From assembly GCF_023554995.1 (NCBI RefSeq), contig NZ_JAMJPK010000003.1, forward strand, positions 186,001 through 250,000: 64,000 bases of DNA. The letters are read 5' to 3'. This document shows, piece by piece, positions 37,963 to 47,554 of this stretch. Position 1 is the stretch's first letter; each line of letters starts with the position of its first letter. The notes under the pieces are model-generated. The model was not told where the DNA came from, ran no database searches, and was given only the letters and a program-made list of their open reading frames with translations. Source of the stretch: Halomonas gemina (GTDB lineage: Bacteria; Pseudomonadota; Gammaproteobacteria; Pseudomonadales; Halomonadaceae). Made by a program: the position numbers and the translations under genes.

Positions 37963-39228
37963 TCAGCGATAGACCTGCAGGCGGGCGCAGACGCCCTCGA
38001 CCTTCGCCTTGACCTCGGCCTCGATGGCGGCGGTATCGTCCCCCGCTGCCATGACGTCGAGGATGTCGCAGATCCAGCCGGCGAGCGCCTTGCACTCGGC
38101 CTCGCCGAAGCCGCGGGTGGTCACCGCCGGGGTGCCGATGCGCAGGCCCGAGGTGACGAAGGGGCTCTGGGGATCGCCGGGCACGGCGTTCTTGTTGACG
38201 GTGATGTGGGCGCGCCCCAGGGCGGCGTCCGCGTCCTTGCCGGTCAGGCCCTGCCTGATCAGCGAGAGCAGGAAGAGGTGATCCTCGGTGCCCCCCGAGA
38301 CGACTTCATAGCCGCGCTCGATGAACACCCCGGCCATGGTCTGGGCGTTCTTGACCACCAGCTGCTGGTAGCTCTTGAACTCGGGCTCCATGGCCTCCTT
38401 GAAGCAGATCGCCTTGGCGGCGATGACGTGCTCCAGCGGGCCACCCTGCCCGCCCGGGAAGACCGCGGACTGCAGCTTCTTCTCGATGGTCTCGTCACCC
38501 TCGGCGGAGAGGATCAGGCCGCCACGCGGGCCGCGCAGGGTCTTGTGGGTGGTGGTGGTGACCACATGGGCGTGGGGCAGCGGGGTCGGATAGACGCCGG
38601 CGGCCACCAGGCCGGCCACGTGGGCCATGTCGACCAGCAGGTAGGCGCCCACCTCATCGGCGATCTCGCGGAACTTCGCCCAGTCGATGATCTGGGAGTA
38701 GGCGGAGAAGCCGGCGATGATCATCTTGGGCCGGTGCTCGCGGGCCAGGGCCGCCACCTCGTCATAGTCGATCAGGCCGCCCTCGCCCAGGCCGTACTGC
38801 ACGGCGTGGTAGTGCTTGCCGGAGAAGTTGGGCTTGGCGCCGTGGGTCAGGTGGCCGCCGGCATCGAGGCTCATGCCCAGGATGGTGTCGCCCGGCTTGA
38901 CCAGCGCCTGGAACACCGCGCCGTTGGCCTGGGAGCCGGAGTGGGGCTGGACGTTGGCATAGCTCGCGCCGAACAGCTCCTTGGCGTAGTCGATGGCGAG
39001 CTGCTCGACGATGTCCACGTATTCGCAGCCGCCGTAGTAGCGCTTGCCGGGATAGCCTTCCGCGTACTTGTTGGTCAGCTGGCTGCCCTGGGCTTCCATC
39101 ACCCTTGGGCTTGCGTAGTTCTCGGAGGCGATCAGCTCGATGTGCGCTTCCTGGCGTGCGACCTCCTTCTGCATCGCATCGAAGAGGACGTCATCGAAAC
39201 CGGCAATCTGCATGTCACGGCTGAACAT
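37963..39228 (-). CDS. glyA: Serine hydroxymethyltransferase
   Basis: PLP enzyme that interconverts serine and glycine while charging tetrahydrofolate. The 421 aa protein has the full family sequence: [39 protein letters not shown], the PLP-lysine motif [15 protein letters not shown] and [12 protein letters not shown]. The ATG at 39226-39228 gives the normal N-terminus [13 protein letters not shown]; a longer frame begins 28 codons earlier without support. It stands alone with its own terminator. Confidence 0.97.
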   Translation of the reverse strand: MFSRDMQIAGFDDVLFDAMQKEVARQEAHIELIASENYASPRVMEAQGSQLTNKYAEGYPGKRYYGGCEYVDIVEQLAIDYAKELFGASYANVQPHSGSQANGAVFQALVKPGDTILGMSLDAGGHLTHGAKPNFSGKHYHAVQYGLGEGGLIDYDEVAALAREHRPKMIIAGFSAYSQIIDWAKFREIADEVGAYLLVDMAHVAGLVAAGVYPTPLPHAHVVTTTTHKTLRGPRGGLILSAEGDETIEKKLQSAVFPGGQGGPLEHVIAAKAICFKEAMEPEFKSYQQLVVKNAQTMAGVFIERGYEVVSGGTEDHLFLLSLIRQGLTGKDADAALGRAHITVNKNAVPGDPQSPFVTSGLRIGTPAVTTRGFGEAECKALAGWICDILDVMAAGDDTAAIEAEVKAKVEGVCARLQVYR

Positions 39229-39369
39229 CGGCGGGAAACCTCGCAAAACGGGGGAATCTGGGGAGCACATGATACCCCAGCCCCCGGCGGCTTTCACATG
39301 AAAGGCGGTCAAGGGCCACCGCCGGATCCTTCATGGGCGCACGGCGACGCGGCCGATCCACCGATCGCC

Positions 39370-40779
39370 TCAACGGCTCTCGACGCGCATCTCGAGCCGC
39401 TCGGGCAGCGCCAGGGGATCGGCGGAGAGCGCCTCCAGTTCGCTGTCGGCGGGCAGGGTCAGCTGGAGGGAGAGCTCGCGTGCCTCGCCCGCCATCATCG
39501 CCACCAGGCCGGTGAGGATGGCCTCGACCTCGGGACCGAGCATCATGCCGAAGCCCCGGGCCTGGGTCCGCGCCTGCTCCAGGAAGACCGCCTCGCTGAT
39601 GCCCTGGCTGGCCGCCATGACCGCCGGCAGGCGGCCGAAGAGCCCCAGGTCCGAGAGGGTCGCGTCGACCCGCCCACCCAGCAGGGTCACGCCCTCCAGG
39701 CCCTCCATCTCGGCCAGGAAGGCGGCCGGCTCCACCCCCTCGGGCAGGCGCACCGGCAGGTCGGCATCCAGCACCCAGCCGAAGGCCTCCTCGGCGGTGA
39801 CGTCCAGTTCCCCGAGCAGCCGGGTAGCACCGTCTTCCGCCTCCCAGCGCCCGGTGGAGACCGCATCGAGCCTGAGCTGCCCGCTGCCGCCGGTAAGCAC
39901 GTTGCTGGCCATGCGCAGCTGCGTGCGCTCCTCCTCCGGCGCCAGGGCGATCATGCGGGCCAGGTCGAGATCCAGCGCCTCGAGGCGCAAGCCGCCCTCG
40001 CCGTCCTGCAGGTTGCCATCGACCTCGAGCCCCGCCAGGCTCGCCACCAGCCGGTCGGAATCGATCGCCAGGTCGCGCAGTTCGAGGCGCTCCAGCTGCT
40101 GCTCGCCCTCGTCCTTGTCGAGGCCGCGCAGGCCCTCGGCCCGTGCGAAGGCCAGGGAGAAGGTGCCGCTGCCGAACTCGCCATCGCCCTCGGCCTGCCC
40201 CTCGAGTCCGCTGACCTCCAGGCTGTCGATGGCCTCGCGTGACAGACCGGTGACCTGCAGGCGCTCGAGGACGATCCGCCCCTGCCCCTCGCCGAACTCC
40301 TCCCCCAGGTGCTGGCCGGCGAACTCGGCGGCCAGTGTCTCGACCTCGAGCCCGGCGATCCGCAGGCCTTGGGGCCAGCGCTCCTCGTGGAGGGGCAACA
40401 CCGCTCGGGAAGGCTCATCGAGGACCAGTGTCCCGGCGGTCAGCTGCGAATGCTCGCGGCCGGGGGTCGCCAGGCGGATGCCCTCGATGCGCACCTCGTC
40501 GGGGCGGTCATAGTCGCCGCTGACCACGTAGCGGTCGAGCCACAGCTGCTGGCCGTCGGGGCCGACGAAATGCAGCTCGCGCGCGGTGACGCGGTCGCGG
40601 ATCAGCGCCGCCGAGACCTCGCCGATCTCGAGGCGCCCCTCGGCGGCAAACAGCGCCCGGAGGTCGGCCTCCAGGCGCTCGGCCGGGCCGCGTTCGGCCG
40701 GGCCGGATTCGGCGAAGGCCGGCAGGGAAACGGACAGCGTCAGGGCGGCCAGGGCGGCCTTCCAGGGCATCGGGAGCAT
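39370..40779 (-). CDS. Unrecognised exported protein, 469 aa
   Basis: No family could be assigned. It has a signal peptide (about 1-23: KAALAALTLSVSLPAFAES), a short GPAERGPAERLEADL segment, and then a long acidic, Leu/Gly-rich body with beta-strand-like alternation and several repeats of the pattern L-x-x-L-x-hydrophobic-D/S-G. A stretch with GLEGVTLLGGRVDATLSDLGL lies near residue 370. It may be an AsmA- or DUF945-like periplasmic protein, but no clear motif supports this. It follows pap and is not close enough to glyA to be clearly in one operon. Confidence 0.65.
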   Translation of the reverse strand: MLPMPWKAALAALTLSVSLPAFAESGPAERGPAERLEADLRALFAAEGRLEIGEVSAALIRDRVTARELHFVGPDGQQLWLDRYVVSGDYDRPDEVRIEGIRLATPGREHSQLTAGTLVLDEPSRAVLPLHEERWPQGLRIAGLEVETLAAEFAGQHLGEEFGEGQGRIVLERLQVTGLSREAIDSLEVSGLEGQAEGDGEFGSGTFSLAFARAEGLRGLDKDEGEQQLERLELRDLAIDSDRLVASLAGLEVDGNLQDGEGGLRLEALDLDLARMIALAPEEERTQLRMASNVLTGGSGQLRLDAVSTGRWEAEDGATRLLGELDVTAEEAFGWVLDADLPVRLPEGVEPAAFLAEMEGLEGVTLLGGRVDATLSDLGLFGRLPAVMAASQGISEAVFLEQARTQARGFGMMLGPEVEAILTGLVAMMAGEARELSLQLTLPADSELEALSADPLALPERLEMRVESR

Positions 40780-40849
40780 GGGCGCACCTCCGGTGTGGGC
40801 GTGGTGGATGGTCAGCAGTCTAGCGTCATCGCCTCGCGGCGGGCCAGGC

Positions 40850-42289
40850 TCAGTGCGGCGAGGCCAGGCGCATCTCCAGCCGGCGATTGACCTCCTCGAG
40901 CACGGCGAGCCGCGCCCGGCGCTTGTCGTCGCAGGCGATCAGCGCCCACTCGGCGCCCGGCGCCTGGGTGCGGGCGAACATCTCGTCGATGGCCCGTTCG
41001 TAGTCTTCCCAGTGCTCCCGGTTGCGCCAGTCCTCGTCGGTGAGCTTGTGGCGCTTGTGGGGCGTGGCGGCCCGGGCCTCGAATCGGCGCAGCTGCTGCT
41101 CCTGGCTGATCGCCAGGAACAGCTTGCCGAGCACGGCGCCGTGGGCCAGCAGCTGGCGCTCGAACTCGCGGATCTCCGCATAGGCGCGCCGCCAAGCCGC
41201 CTCGGGGGCCAGCCCCTCGACCCGCTCCACCAGCACCCGGCCGTACCAGCTGCGATCGAAGATGGCGATGCGCCCGTCGGCCGGCAGGCGGCGCCAGAAG
41301 CGCCAGGCCCAGGGCAGCGCCAGCTCCTCGTCGCTGGGGGCGGCGATGCGGTGGACCCGGTACTGGCGGGCATCCAGGGAGGCGGTGACCCGATGGATAC
41401 TGCCCCCCTTCCCGGCCGCATCGAGGCCCTCGAAGGCCAGCACCACGGGGATCCGCCGGCGGGCCATCTCCCGGGCGTTGATGGCCAGGCGTCCCTGGGC
41501 CTCGGCGAGCCGTTCGGCATAGCTCGCCTTGCTCAGCGGCGCCGCCACCCGGGGTTCGGCACGGCGTATCGAGGGCGCCGGCAGTGCCTCGCCGGGCACG
41601 CCCTCCGTCACGCCCTCCGGCACGCCGCCGGGCCGAGCGGGTGGTGCGACCAGGGTCTCGCGCAGCAGGGCCCCCACCCGCTGGAGCTGCGTGGCGGGGT
41701 CGCGGAAGGCGAGGCGACGCCAGGGCGCATGCTCGGCCGCGGTGGCGTCGCGCATCTCGCGCCCCAGGGCCCCGATGGCGGCATGCTGCAGATGGCGCTG
41801 CCAGTCGGTGGCGCTCAGCTGCCAGGCACGGGCCGGGTCCGCCTGCAGCGCCTGCAGGTGACGGCGCTGCGCGGGACGGTCGATGTCCATCCATAGCTTG
41901 AGCAGCACCACGCCCTCGGCGGCCAGCTCGGCCTCGAAGGCCCGGATCTCCGCCAGCCTGTCCCGGAAGGCGCCCGGCGAGAGGCGCCGCTCGGCGCGGG
42001 CGAAGAGCGCGTCGCCGTACCAGCCATGGATGAAGATGCCGATGCGGCCGCGATCGGGGACGCGTCGCCAGAAACGCCACCAGTAGGGTCGCTCGCGCTC
42101 CTCGCTGCTGGGCCCCAGGGCATGCACCTCGGTGTGACGGTTTTCCAGCCAGTGGTTCAGCTCGTTGACCAGCCGTCCCTTGTGGGTGACGGCATGGCCG
42201 GTGAGCAGCAGGATCACCGCCCGTTCCCGACGCCGGGCGAGGTCGAGCTGGGCGTCGAGCAGGCGGGCACGCAGAGTGTCGGTCTTCAT
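40850..42289 (-). CDS. pap: Polyphosphate:AMP phosphotransferase (two-domain PPK2)
   Basis: Uses polyphosphate to convert AMP to ADP. The 479 aa protein has two PPK2 domains. The C-terminal one is intact: Walker A GLDAAGKGG (288-296), FDRSWYGRVLVERV (344 onward) and a lid with RRFEARAATPHKRHKLTDEDW. The N-terminal one has TGHAVTHKGRL (30-40) and FIHGWYGDALFAR in place of FDRSWYGR, so it lacks key acidic and arginine residues and is probably non-catalytic. The length and double layout are those of Pap rather than single-domain PPK2. It is nine bases downstream of ybbP. Confidence 0.92.
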   Translation of the reverse strand: MKTDTLRARLLDAQLDLARRRERAVILLLTGHAVTHKGRLVNELNHWLENRHTEVHALGPSSEERERPYWWRFWRRVPDRGRIGIFIHGWYGDALFARAERRLSPGAFRDRLAEIRAFEAELAAEGVVLLKLWMDIDRPAQRRHLQALQADPARAWQLSATDWQRHLQHAAIGALGREMRDATAAEHAPWRRLAFRDPATQLQRVGALLRETLVAPPARPGGVPEGVTEGVPGEALPAPSIRRAEPRVAAPLSKASYAERLAEAQGRLAINAREMARRRIPVVLAFEGLDAAGKGGSIHRVTASLDARQYRVHRIAAPSDEELALPWAWRFWRRLPADGRIAIFDRSWYGRVLVERVEGLAPEAAWRRAYAEIREFERQLLAHGAVLGKLFLAISQEQQLRRFEARAATPHKRHKLTDEDWRNREHWEDYERAIDEMFARTQAPGAEWALIACDDKRRARLAVLEEVNRRLEMRLASPH

Positions 42290-42298
42290 GGCCGCGCC

Positions 42299-44896
42299 TC
42301 AGGCCTCGCCCAGCAGGCCGAGGCTGGCCGCCGGGGCCCGCTGGCGCAGGCCCCGGGAGAGCAGGTGGCCGATGAGGCCGATCAGCAGCGCGCCGGCCGG
42401 CGGCAGGGTCAGCCACAGCAGCCAGTGGACCCGGGGGGCCAGGTCGAACCAGGCCAGGTAGATCCCGGCGGCCGCGAGTTCCGCCAGCAGGGCACCCATC
42501 AGCCCGCTGGCGAGTCCCAGCACGGCGAACTCCGCCGCCTGCATCCGCGACAGCAGCCGGTTGCTGGCCCCGAACACCCGCAGCAGGCCGCTCTCGTGGG
42601 CCCGCACCGGCAGGCTGGCGGTCAGCGCCGCATAGAGCACGCTGATGCCGGCCAGCAGCACGAAGCCCAGCACCAGCTCCACTGCCCGAGTGACCTGGGT
42701 CAGCACCTCGCGCACCTGGCCGAGGATGGCCTCCACGTCGAGCAGGGTGACCCCCGGGAACGCCTGCACCAGGCGGCGCAGCAGGTCGCGGTCGTCGTCG
42801 CCGAGATGGAAGGCGGTGATGTAGCTGTGGCCGAAACGCTCCAGGGTCTCCGGCGGGAAGATCACGAAGAAGTTGGGCCGGAAGCTCTCCCAGTCGAGGC
42901 TGCGCAGGCTGGTCACCTCGCCGGTGACCTCGTCGCTGCCGATGGTGAAGGTCAGGGTATCGCCCAGGGCGAGGCCCAGGCGCTCGGCCAGGCCGTCCTC
43001 CACGGAGATCGGCACCGCCGCCTGGCTGGCCGCGGGGCGCGGCTCGGCGGCCACCTCGTCCAGCCAGCCCCCCGCTTCGCCCTGGGCGTCGGCGAACCAC
43101 TCCCCCGCCACCACCCGGTTGCCCTCGGGCAGGGTCTCGCGCCAGGTCAGGTTGAGCTCGCGACGCAGGGCATTGTCGCCCCGCGACTCGGCGGGCACGG
43201 CCTGGCGCGGGTCCTGGTCGTTGATGGCGGTGAGACGCCCGCGGACCATCGGATAGAGGGCACTACGGGCATCGGCGGCCTCGGCCAGCGCCGAGGCGAA
43301 GGCGTCGCGCTCCTGGGGCTGGATATTGAGGGCGAAGTGGTTGGGGGTGTCCGCCGGCAGCTGGGCCTGCCAGGTGGTGAGCAGGTCACCGCGTACCAGG
43401 GCGATCATCGCCACGGCGAAGAAGGTCACCGAGAAGGCCAGCAGCTGGCCGAGGCTGGCCTGGCGGCGGCGAGCCAGCTGCTGGCCGCCCAGCCGCACGG
43501 CCGTGACCACACCATCCGCCGGGCCGCGGCCACGCGGCAGCCGGGCGGTGCCGCGCAGCACCAGGTCCAGCAGCACGCCGCCGAGCCCCCAGAGCACCAC
43601 CAGCATCACCAGCCCGCCCAGCAGCAGGCCGGCGGCGAGCCCCGGGTCACCGGAGTAGAGCCACAGCAGCCCGCCGAAGACCAGGGCAGCGAAGCCCACC
43701 ACCAGCCAGGCCGAGGGCGGCAGCGGGTCCAGCTCACGGCGCAGCACCTTGAGAGCGCTGACCCGCTTGAGGCGCAGCAGGGTCGGCCCGGCGAAGCCGG
43801 CCAGCACCGCCAGGGCGGTGAACACGCCGAGCCACAGTGGCAGCATGCCGGGTGCCGGCAGGCTGAACGGCAGGAAGGTCGACAGCAGCCGAACCAGCAG
43901 CGCCTGCCCGGCCAGTCCCAGCAGGGCGCCCAGCGCCGAGGCCGCCAGTGCCAGCCAAAGCAGCTGCAGCACGAACAGCCGCAGCAGCTCGCGCTGGGTG
44001 GCCCCAAAGCAGCGCAGCAGCGCCGCGGTATCCAGGTGGCGGTCGACGTAGCGCCGGGTGGACATGGCCACGGCGACCCCGGCCAGCAGCACGGCGGCGA
44101 GCCCCGCCAGGCCGAGATACTTCTCGGCCCGCGCCAGGGCATTGCCCAGCTGGGGGCGGTCCTGGCGCACGTCGCGCACTTCCACCCCCTCGCGACGCAG
44201 CCGCTGCAGCAGCGGCTCGATGCGGGCCACCGCCTCGGCGCTGCCGGCCGCCAGCAGCTCGAACTCCACCCGCGAGCCCTCCTGGACCAGGCCGGTGGCA
44301 TCCAGGTCGTCGAGGTGCATCATCAGGCGCGGATTGAAGTTGCCGAAGCCGGCCGACTGGTCGGGCTCGCGCTCGATCACGCCGCCGACCTCGAGCTCGG
44401 TCTCGCCCAGGCTCACCGTATCTCCCACCTCGAGCTCCATCAGCAGGGCGAGGCGCGGTGCCACCCAGGCCTCGCCCGGCGCCGGGCCATGGGCCAGCGA
44501 CTCGATGCCGTTGCCGCGGTCGACCCGGGCCGAACCATAGTGCGGATAGACGGCGTCGACCACCTTGAGGCTAGCCGGCTGGAAGCGGTCGCCGCGGCTG
44601 ACCATGGAGACCATGTCGACCTGGTCGGAGAGCGTCAGGCCGGCCTCCTCGAGGGCCCGGCGGACCGCCTCGTCGAAGGGCCGGCCCTGCTCCAGCACCA
44701 CGTCACCGCCCGCGAGCTGTCCCGCCTGGCGGGTCAGGCCACGATCGAGGCGATCGAGGAAGAAGCCGATCATGGTCGAGGCAGCCACGGCCAGCGCCAG
44801 CGCCAGCGCCAGGGCGCGCACATCGGCGGCGCGCAGGTCACGGATCAGGCCCCGGGCCGAGAGGCGCAACAGGGCCGGCCAGGCGGTGCGGCTCAT
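42299..44896 (-). CDS. ybbP: ABC transporter permease, YbbP type (FtsX family)
   Basis: A large 865 aa membrane protein with two FtsX/MacB-type membrane modules and periplasmic domains. TM1 is at about 28-46; there are hydrophobic clusters at 265-290, 315-420 (LLRCFGATQRELLRLFVLQLL) and 740-850 (LLRVFGASNRLLSRMQAAEFA). Periplasmic segments include PHYGSARVDRG and NHFALNIQPQERDAF. It works with the YbbA ATPase, with which it overlaps by four bases. The role is not settled; family members extract or release envelope lipoproteins or fatty acids and sit beside tesA, as here. Confidence 0.9.
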   Translation of the reverse strand: MSRTAWPALLRLSARGLIRDLRAADVRALALALALAVAASTMIGFFLDRLDRGLTRQAGQLAGGDVVLEQGRPFDEAVRRALEEAGLTLSDQVDMVSMVSRGDRFQPASLKVVDAVYPHYGSARVDRGNGIESLAHGPAPGEAWVAPRLALLMELEVGDTVSLGETELEVGGVIEREPDQSAGFGNFNPRLMMHLDDLDATGLVQEGSRVEFELLAAGSAEAVARIEPLLQRLRREGVEVRDVRQDRPQLGNALARAEKYLGLAGLAAVLLAGVAVAMSTRRYVDRHLDTAALLRCFGATQRELLRLFVLQLLWLALAASALGALLGLAGQALLVRLLSTFLPFSLPAPGMLPLWLGVFTALAVLAGFAGPTLLRLKRVSALKVLRRELDPLPPSAWLVVGFAALVFGGLLWLYSGDPGLAAGLLLGGLVMLVVLWGLGGVLLDLVLRGTARLPRGRGPADGVVTAVRLGGQQLARRRQASLGQLLAFSVTFFAVAMIALVRGDLLTTWQAQLPADTPNHFALNIQPQERDAFASALAEAADARSALYPMVRGRLTAINDQDPRQAVPAESRGDNALRRELNLTWRETLPEGNRVVAGEWFADAQGEAGGWLDEVAAEPRPAASQAAVPISVEDGLAERLGLALGDTLTFTIGSDEVTGEVTSLRSLDWESFRPNFFVIFPPETLERFGHSYITAFHLGDDDRDLLRRLVQAFPGVTLLDVEAILGQVREVLTQVTRAVELVLGFVLLAGISVLYAALTASLPVRAHESGLLRVFGASNRLLSRMQAAEFAVLGLASGLMGALLAELAAAGIYLAWFDLAPRVHWLLWLTLPPAGALLIGLIGHLLSRGLRQRAPAASLGLLGEA

Positions 44897-45609
44897 GCCA
44901 TCACCTCGTCGCGGGCCATCTCGACCAGCCGGCCACCCTCCAGGCGCAGGCAGCGATCGCAGCGCCGCGCCAGGGCATGGTCATGGGTCACCAGCACCAG
45001 GGTGGTGCCGGCCTCGCGGTTGAGCGAGAACAGCGCCTCAATGATGCGCTCGCCGGTGACCGGGTCCAGGTTGCCGGTGGGCTCGTCGGCGAACACCAGC
45101 TCGGCCCCGGTGACGAAGGCCCGGGCCAGGGCCACGCGCTGCTGTTCGCCACCGGAGAGCTGCTTGGGCAGGTGGTCCAGGCGCTCACCGAGGCCGACGC
45201 GGGTCAGCCAGTCGCGGGCCCGAGCCTCGGCCCCTGGGGACGGCGACAGCTCCAGGGGCAACAGCACGTTCTCCAGGGCCGTCAGGGTGGGCAGCAGCTG
45301 GAAGTTCTGGAACACGAAGCCCACTCGCCCCGCGCGCAGGGAGGCGCGGCCATCCTCGTCGAGGGCGCGCAGCGACTGGCCGAACAGCGACAGCTCGCCC
45401 CCGCTGGGCGAATCCAGACCCGCCAGCAGGCCGAGCAGGGTCGACTTGCCGGCGCCGCTCTGGCCGAGGATCGCCACGCTCTCCCCGGGGAACACCGAAA
45501 GCGACAGGTCACTCAGAATGGTCAACCGCCGCTCGCCGCTCTCGACCTCCTTGGCGAGGTGGTCGGCGTGTAGAATCGGCGAGGCATCCGTTCGAGAGGA
45601 GATGGACAT
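44893..45609 (-). CDS. ybbA: ABC transporter ATP-binding protein, YbbA type
   Basis: A 238 aa LolD/MacB-type ATPase with Walker A GQSGAGKST, Q-loop FQNFQLLPTLTALENV, signature LSGGEQQRVALARA, Walker B LVFADEPTGNLD and switch His in VTHDHALARRC. It pairs with the permease gene downstream. The start ATG at 45607-45609 overlaps the divergent tesA ATG by two bases (shared CATG). No good alternative start is visible downstream, so either this overlap is real or one gene starts elsewhere. Confidence 0.92.
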   Translation of the reverse strand: MSISSRTDASPILHADHLAKEVESGERRLTILSDLSLSVFPGESVAILGQSGAGKSTLLGLLAGLDSPSGGELSLFGQSLRALDEDGRASLRAGRVGFVFQNFQLLPTLTALENVLLPLELSPSPGAEARARDWLTRVGLGERLDHLPKQLSGGEQQRVALARAFVTGAELVFADEPTGNLDPVTGERIIEALFSLNREAGTTLVLVTHDHALARRCDRCLRLEGGRLVEMARDEVMA

Positions 45610-46336
45610 GACGAAGGGCTTCCCTGTAGGTGCGTTGGGCCGGCAGGCACCCCACCGGCTCGCGGGGTGCTGGCTCAAGGCGCTCTGGTGGTCAGTACTC
45701 GGGGTGACGCTACTCTTGTCGACGCTGCTGCTGGCCGGCGGGATGGCGCAGGCAGCAACTCGACCGGCACTGCTGATCATGGGCGACAGCCTGAGCGCCG
45801 CCTACGGCATCGAGCAGCAGGCCGGCTGGGTCAGTCTGCTGCAGGCGCGCCTGGACGGGAAGGCGCGGGTGGTCAACGCCAGCATCAGCGGCGAGACCTC
45901 CAGCGGCGCCGCCGCCCGCCTGCCCGAGCTTCTCGGACAGCACGAACCCGATATCGTTGTGCTGGAGCTCGGCGGCAACGACGGCCTGCGCGGCCTGCCG
46001 CCCGGCCAGTTCGAGGCCAACATGGCCGCCATGATCGAGGCCAGCCAGGCCTCGGGCGCCGAGGTGCTGCTGCTCGGCATCGACATCCCGCCGAACTACG
46101 GCCGGGCCTACCGCGACGCCTTCACCGCGGTCTACACGCGGCTGGCCGAGGAGTACGAGCTGCCGCTGGTGCCCTTCCTGCTCGAGGGCGTGGCCCTGGA
46201 GGAGGAGCTGATGCAGTCCGACGGCATCCATCCCACCGCCGAAGCCCAGCCCATGATCCTCGATAATGTGTGGCCGGCGCTGGCACCGCTGCTCGAGGCG
46301 AACGGCGCCATCGTCGCGGGGAGTGCTCAGGGCTGA
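45608..46336 (+). CDS. tesA: Arylesterase / lysophospholipase TesA (GDSL/SGNH)
   Basis: Periplasmic SGNH hydrolase (thioesterase I, protease I, lysophospholipase L1). The 242 aa protein has an unusually long N-terminal region (about 49 residues with a hydrophobic core LWWSVLGVTLLLSTLLLAGG) before the mature part. The four SGNH blocks follow: IMGDSLSAAYG, SGETSSG, ELGGNDGLRG and SDGIHPTAEAQ. ATG at 45608 has AGGAG six bases upstream; another ATG two codons earlier is too close to it. The end overlaps the convergent EamA gene by 10 bases. Confidence 0.93.
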   Translation: MTKGFPVGALGRQAPHRLAGCWLKALWWSVLGVTLLLSTLLLAGGMAQAATRPALLIMGDSLSAAYGIEQQAGWVSLLQARLDGKARVVNASISGETSSGAAARLPELLGQHEPDIVVLELGGNDGLRGLPPGQFEANMAAMIEASQASGAEVLLLGIDIPPNYGRAYRDAFTAVYTRLAEEYELPLVPFLLEGVALEEELMQSDGIHPTAEAQPMILDNVWPALAPLLEANGAIVAGSAQG

Positions 46337-47232
46337 GCCACCGGCGCCGGCGCCTTCTGCCACTGCTGCAGCGCGAGGCCACCGAGGATCAGCACCAGGC
46401 CCACCAGGGTGGAGGGCAGGATCGGCTCGCCGACCACCAGGAAGAGCAGCAGCAGCGACACCGGCGGCGAGAGGAAGATCAGGTTGGAGACCTTCGCCGT
46501 GCGCGAGACCCGGTGCACGGCCAGCTGCCAGAGCACGAAGGCGATGCCCATCTCGAACAGCCCCACGTAGACGCCGGCCCCCAGCGCCGTCCAGCCGTGC
46601 CAGGCCATGCCCGGCCCGGCCAGCAACAAGACCGTGAGCACCGGCACGCCGACGCTGAAGTTCTGCCACTGGGCCACCAGCGGCGGACGGGGGTCGCGGG
46701 CGTTGAGCAGCCAGTAGAGCGCCCAGAGCAGCGTCGAGGCGAGCGCCAGGCCGACGCCGAGCGGGTCGGCGAAGGCCACGTCGAACACCGCCCCGCGGGT
46801 GGCGATCACCCACACGCCGCCGTAGGCGATCAGCCCCGCCAGCACGTCGAGGCGGGTGAGCCGCTGGCCCAGCAGCGGCACCGCCAGGAAGGCCATCGCC
46901 AGCGCCCAGGTGTAGTTGAGCGCCATCGCCTCCTGGCCCGGCAGGCGGTCGTAGGCGCCGAACAGCACCAGGTAGTAGGCCACCGGATTCATCAGCCCCG
47001 CCCAGAGGGCGGTGCGCCAGCCGCGCCTGAGCGCCTGGCCCAGCAGCCCCTGGCGCGCCACCAGCACGCCGATCAGCGCCCAGGAGACCAGCGAGGCGAG
47101 CCACATCAGCGCCAGCGGCGACATCTGGGCGAGGGCCACCTTGAAGGCGGTGGCCACCGTGGACCACAGCGCCACCGCCCCCAGCCCGAAGAGCATCGCC
47201 TGGCGATCACCGGTCATGGGCCTCGGGCTCAT
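46327..47232 (-). CDS. EamA-domain (DMT superfamily) transporter
   Basis: A 301 aa inner-membrane protein with about ten helices in two EamA repeats (AVALWSTVATAFKVALAQMSP in the first, LGVGLALASTLLWALYWLLNARD in the second), typical of metabolite exporters such as YdcZ/RhaT relatives. Substrate is unknown. It follows the SelW-like gene with a four-base overlap, so the two are expressed together. Confidence 0.85.
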   Translation of the reverse strand: MSPRPMTGDRQAMLFGLGAVALWSTVATAFKVALAQMSPLALMWLASLVSWALIGVLVARQGLLGQALRRGWRTALWAGLMNPVAYYLVLFGAYDRLPGQEAMALNYTWALAMAFLAVPLLGQRLTRLDVLAGLIAYGGVWVIATRGAVFDVAFADPLGVGLALASTLLWALYWLLNARDPRPPLVAQWQNFSVGVPVLTVLLLAGPGMAWHGWTALGAGVYVGLFEMGIAFVLWQLAVHRVSRTAKVSNLIFLSPPVSLLLLFLVVGEPILPSTLVGLVLILGGLALQQWQKAPAPVAQP

Positions 47233-47498
47233 CGGTCGAGGTGTCCCAGGTCACGGCCGGGGGCCAGTCGGTCGCGCACCGCCTGCTTGAGGGCCTTGAT
47301 GTCGGGGAAGCCGCCGTCACGCTTGCGCTCCCAGAGCGACACCCCGTCGCAGAGGATCTCGAAATGGCCGCCATGGGAGGGCACCAGGGCCACCTCCTCC
47401 AGCTCCTCGCCGAAGGTGGAGAGCAGCTCCTGGGCGTACCAGGCGCTGCGCAGCAACCACCGGCACTGGGTGCAGTAGTGGATACGGATACGTGACAT
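47229..47498 (-). CDS. SelT/SelW/SelH (Rdx) family selenoprotein-like protein
   Basis: An 89 aa thioredoxin-like protein with the redox motif CTQC (Cys9, Cys12) near the N-terminus (IRIHYCTQCRWLLRSAWYAQELLSTF) and the family ending GVSLWERKRDGGFPDIKALKQAVRDRL. The cysteine form replaces selenocysteine. Function is unknown beyond likely redox activity. The ATG at 47496-47498 is the family start; an ATG ten codons earlier is in frame. Divergent from the MFS gene with a 56-base gap. Confidence 0.9.
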   Translation of the reverse strand: MSRIRIHYCTQCRWLLRSAWYAQELLSTFGEELEEVALVPSHGGHFEILCDGVSLWERKRDGGFPDIKALKQAVRDRLAPGRDLGHLDR

Positions 47499-47554
47499 GG
47501 AACCTCGAGTGTCGCGACAATGAGCCACCCGATGATACCAGCCAGGGAGTTCCG

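Noticed and set aside
42026-45607. Long upstream part of the frame that ends in tesA (together 1436 codons)
   Set aside because: Only the part from 45608 has family similarity and a ribosome site; the rest is antisense to ybbP and ybbA.
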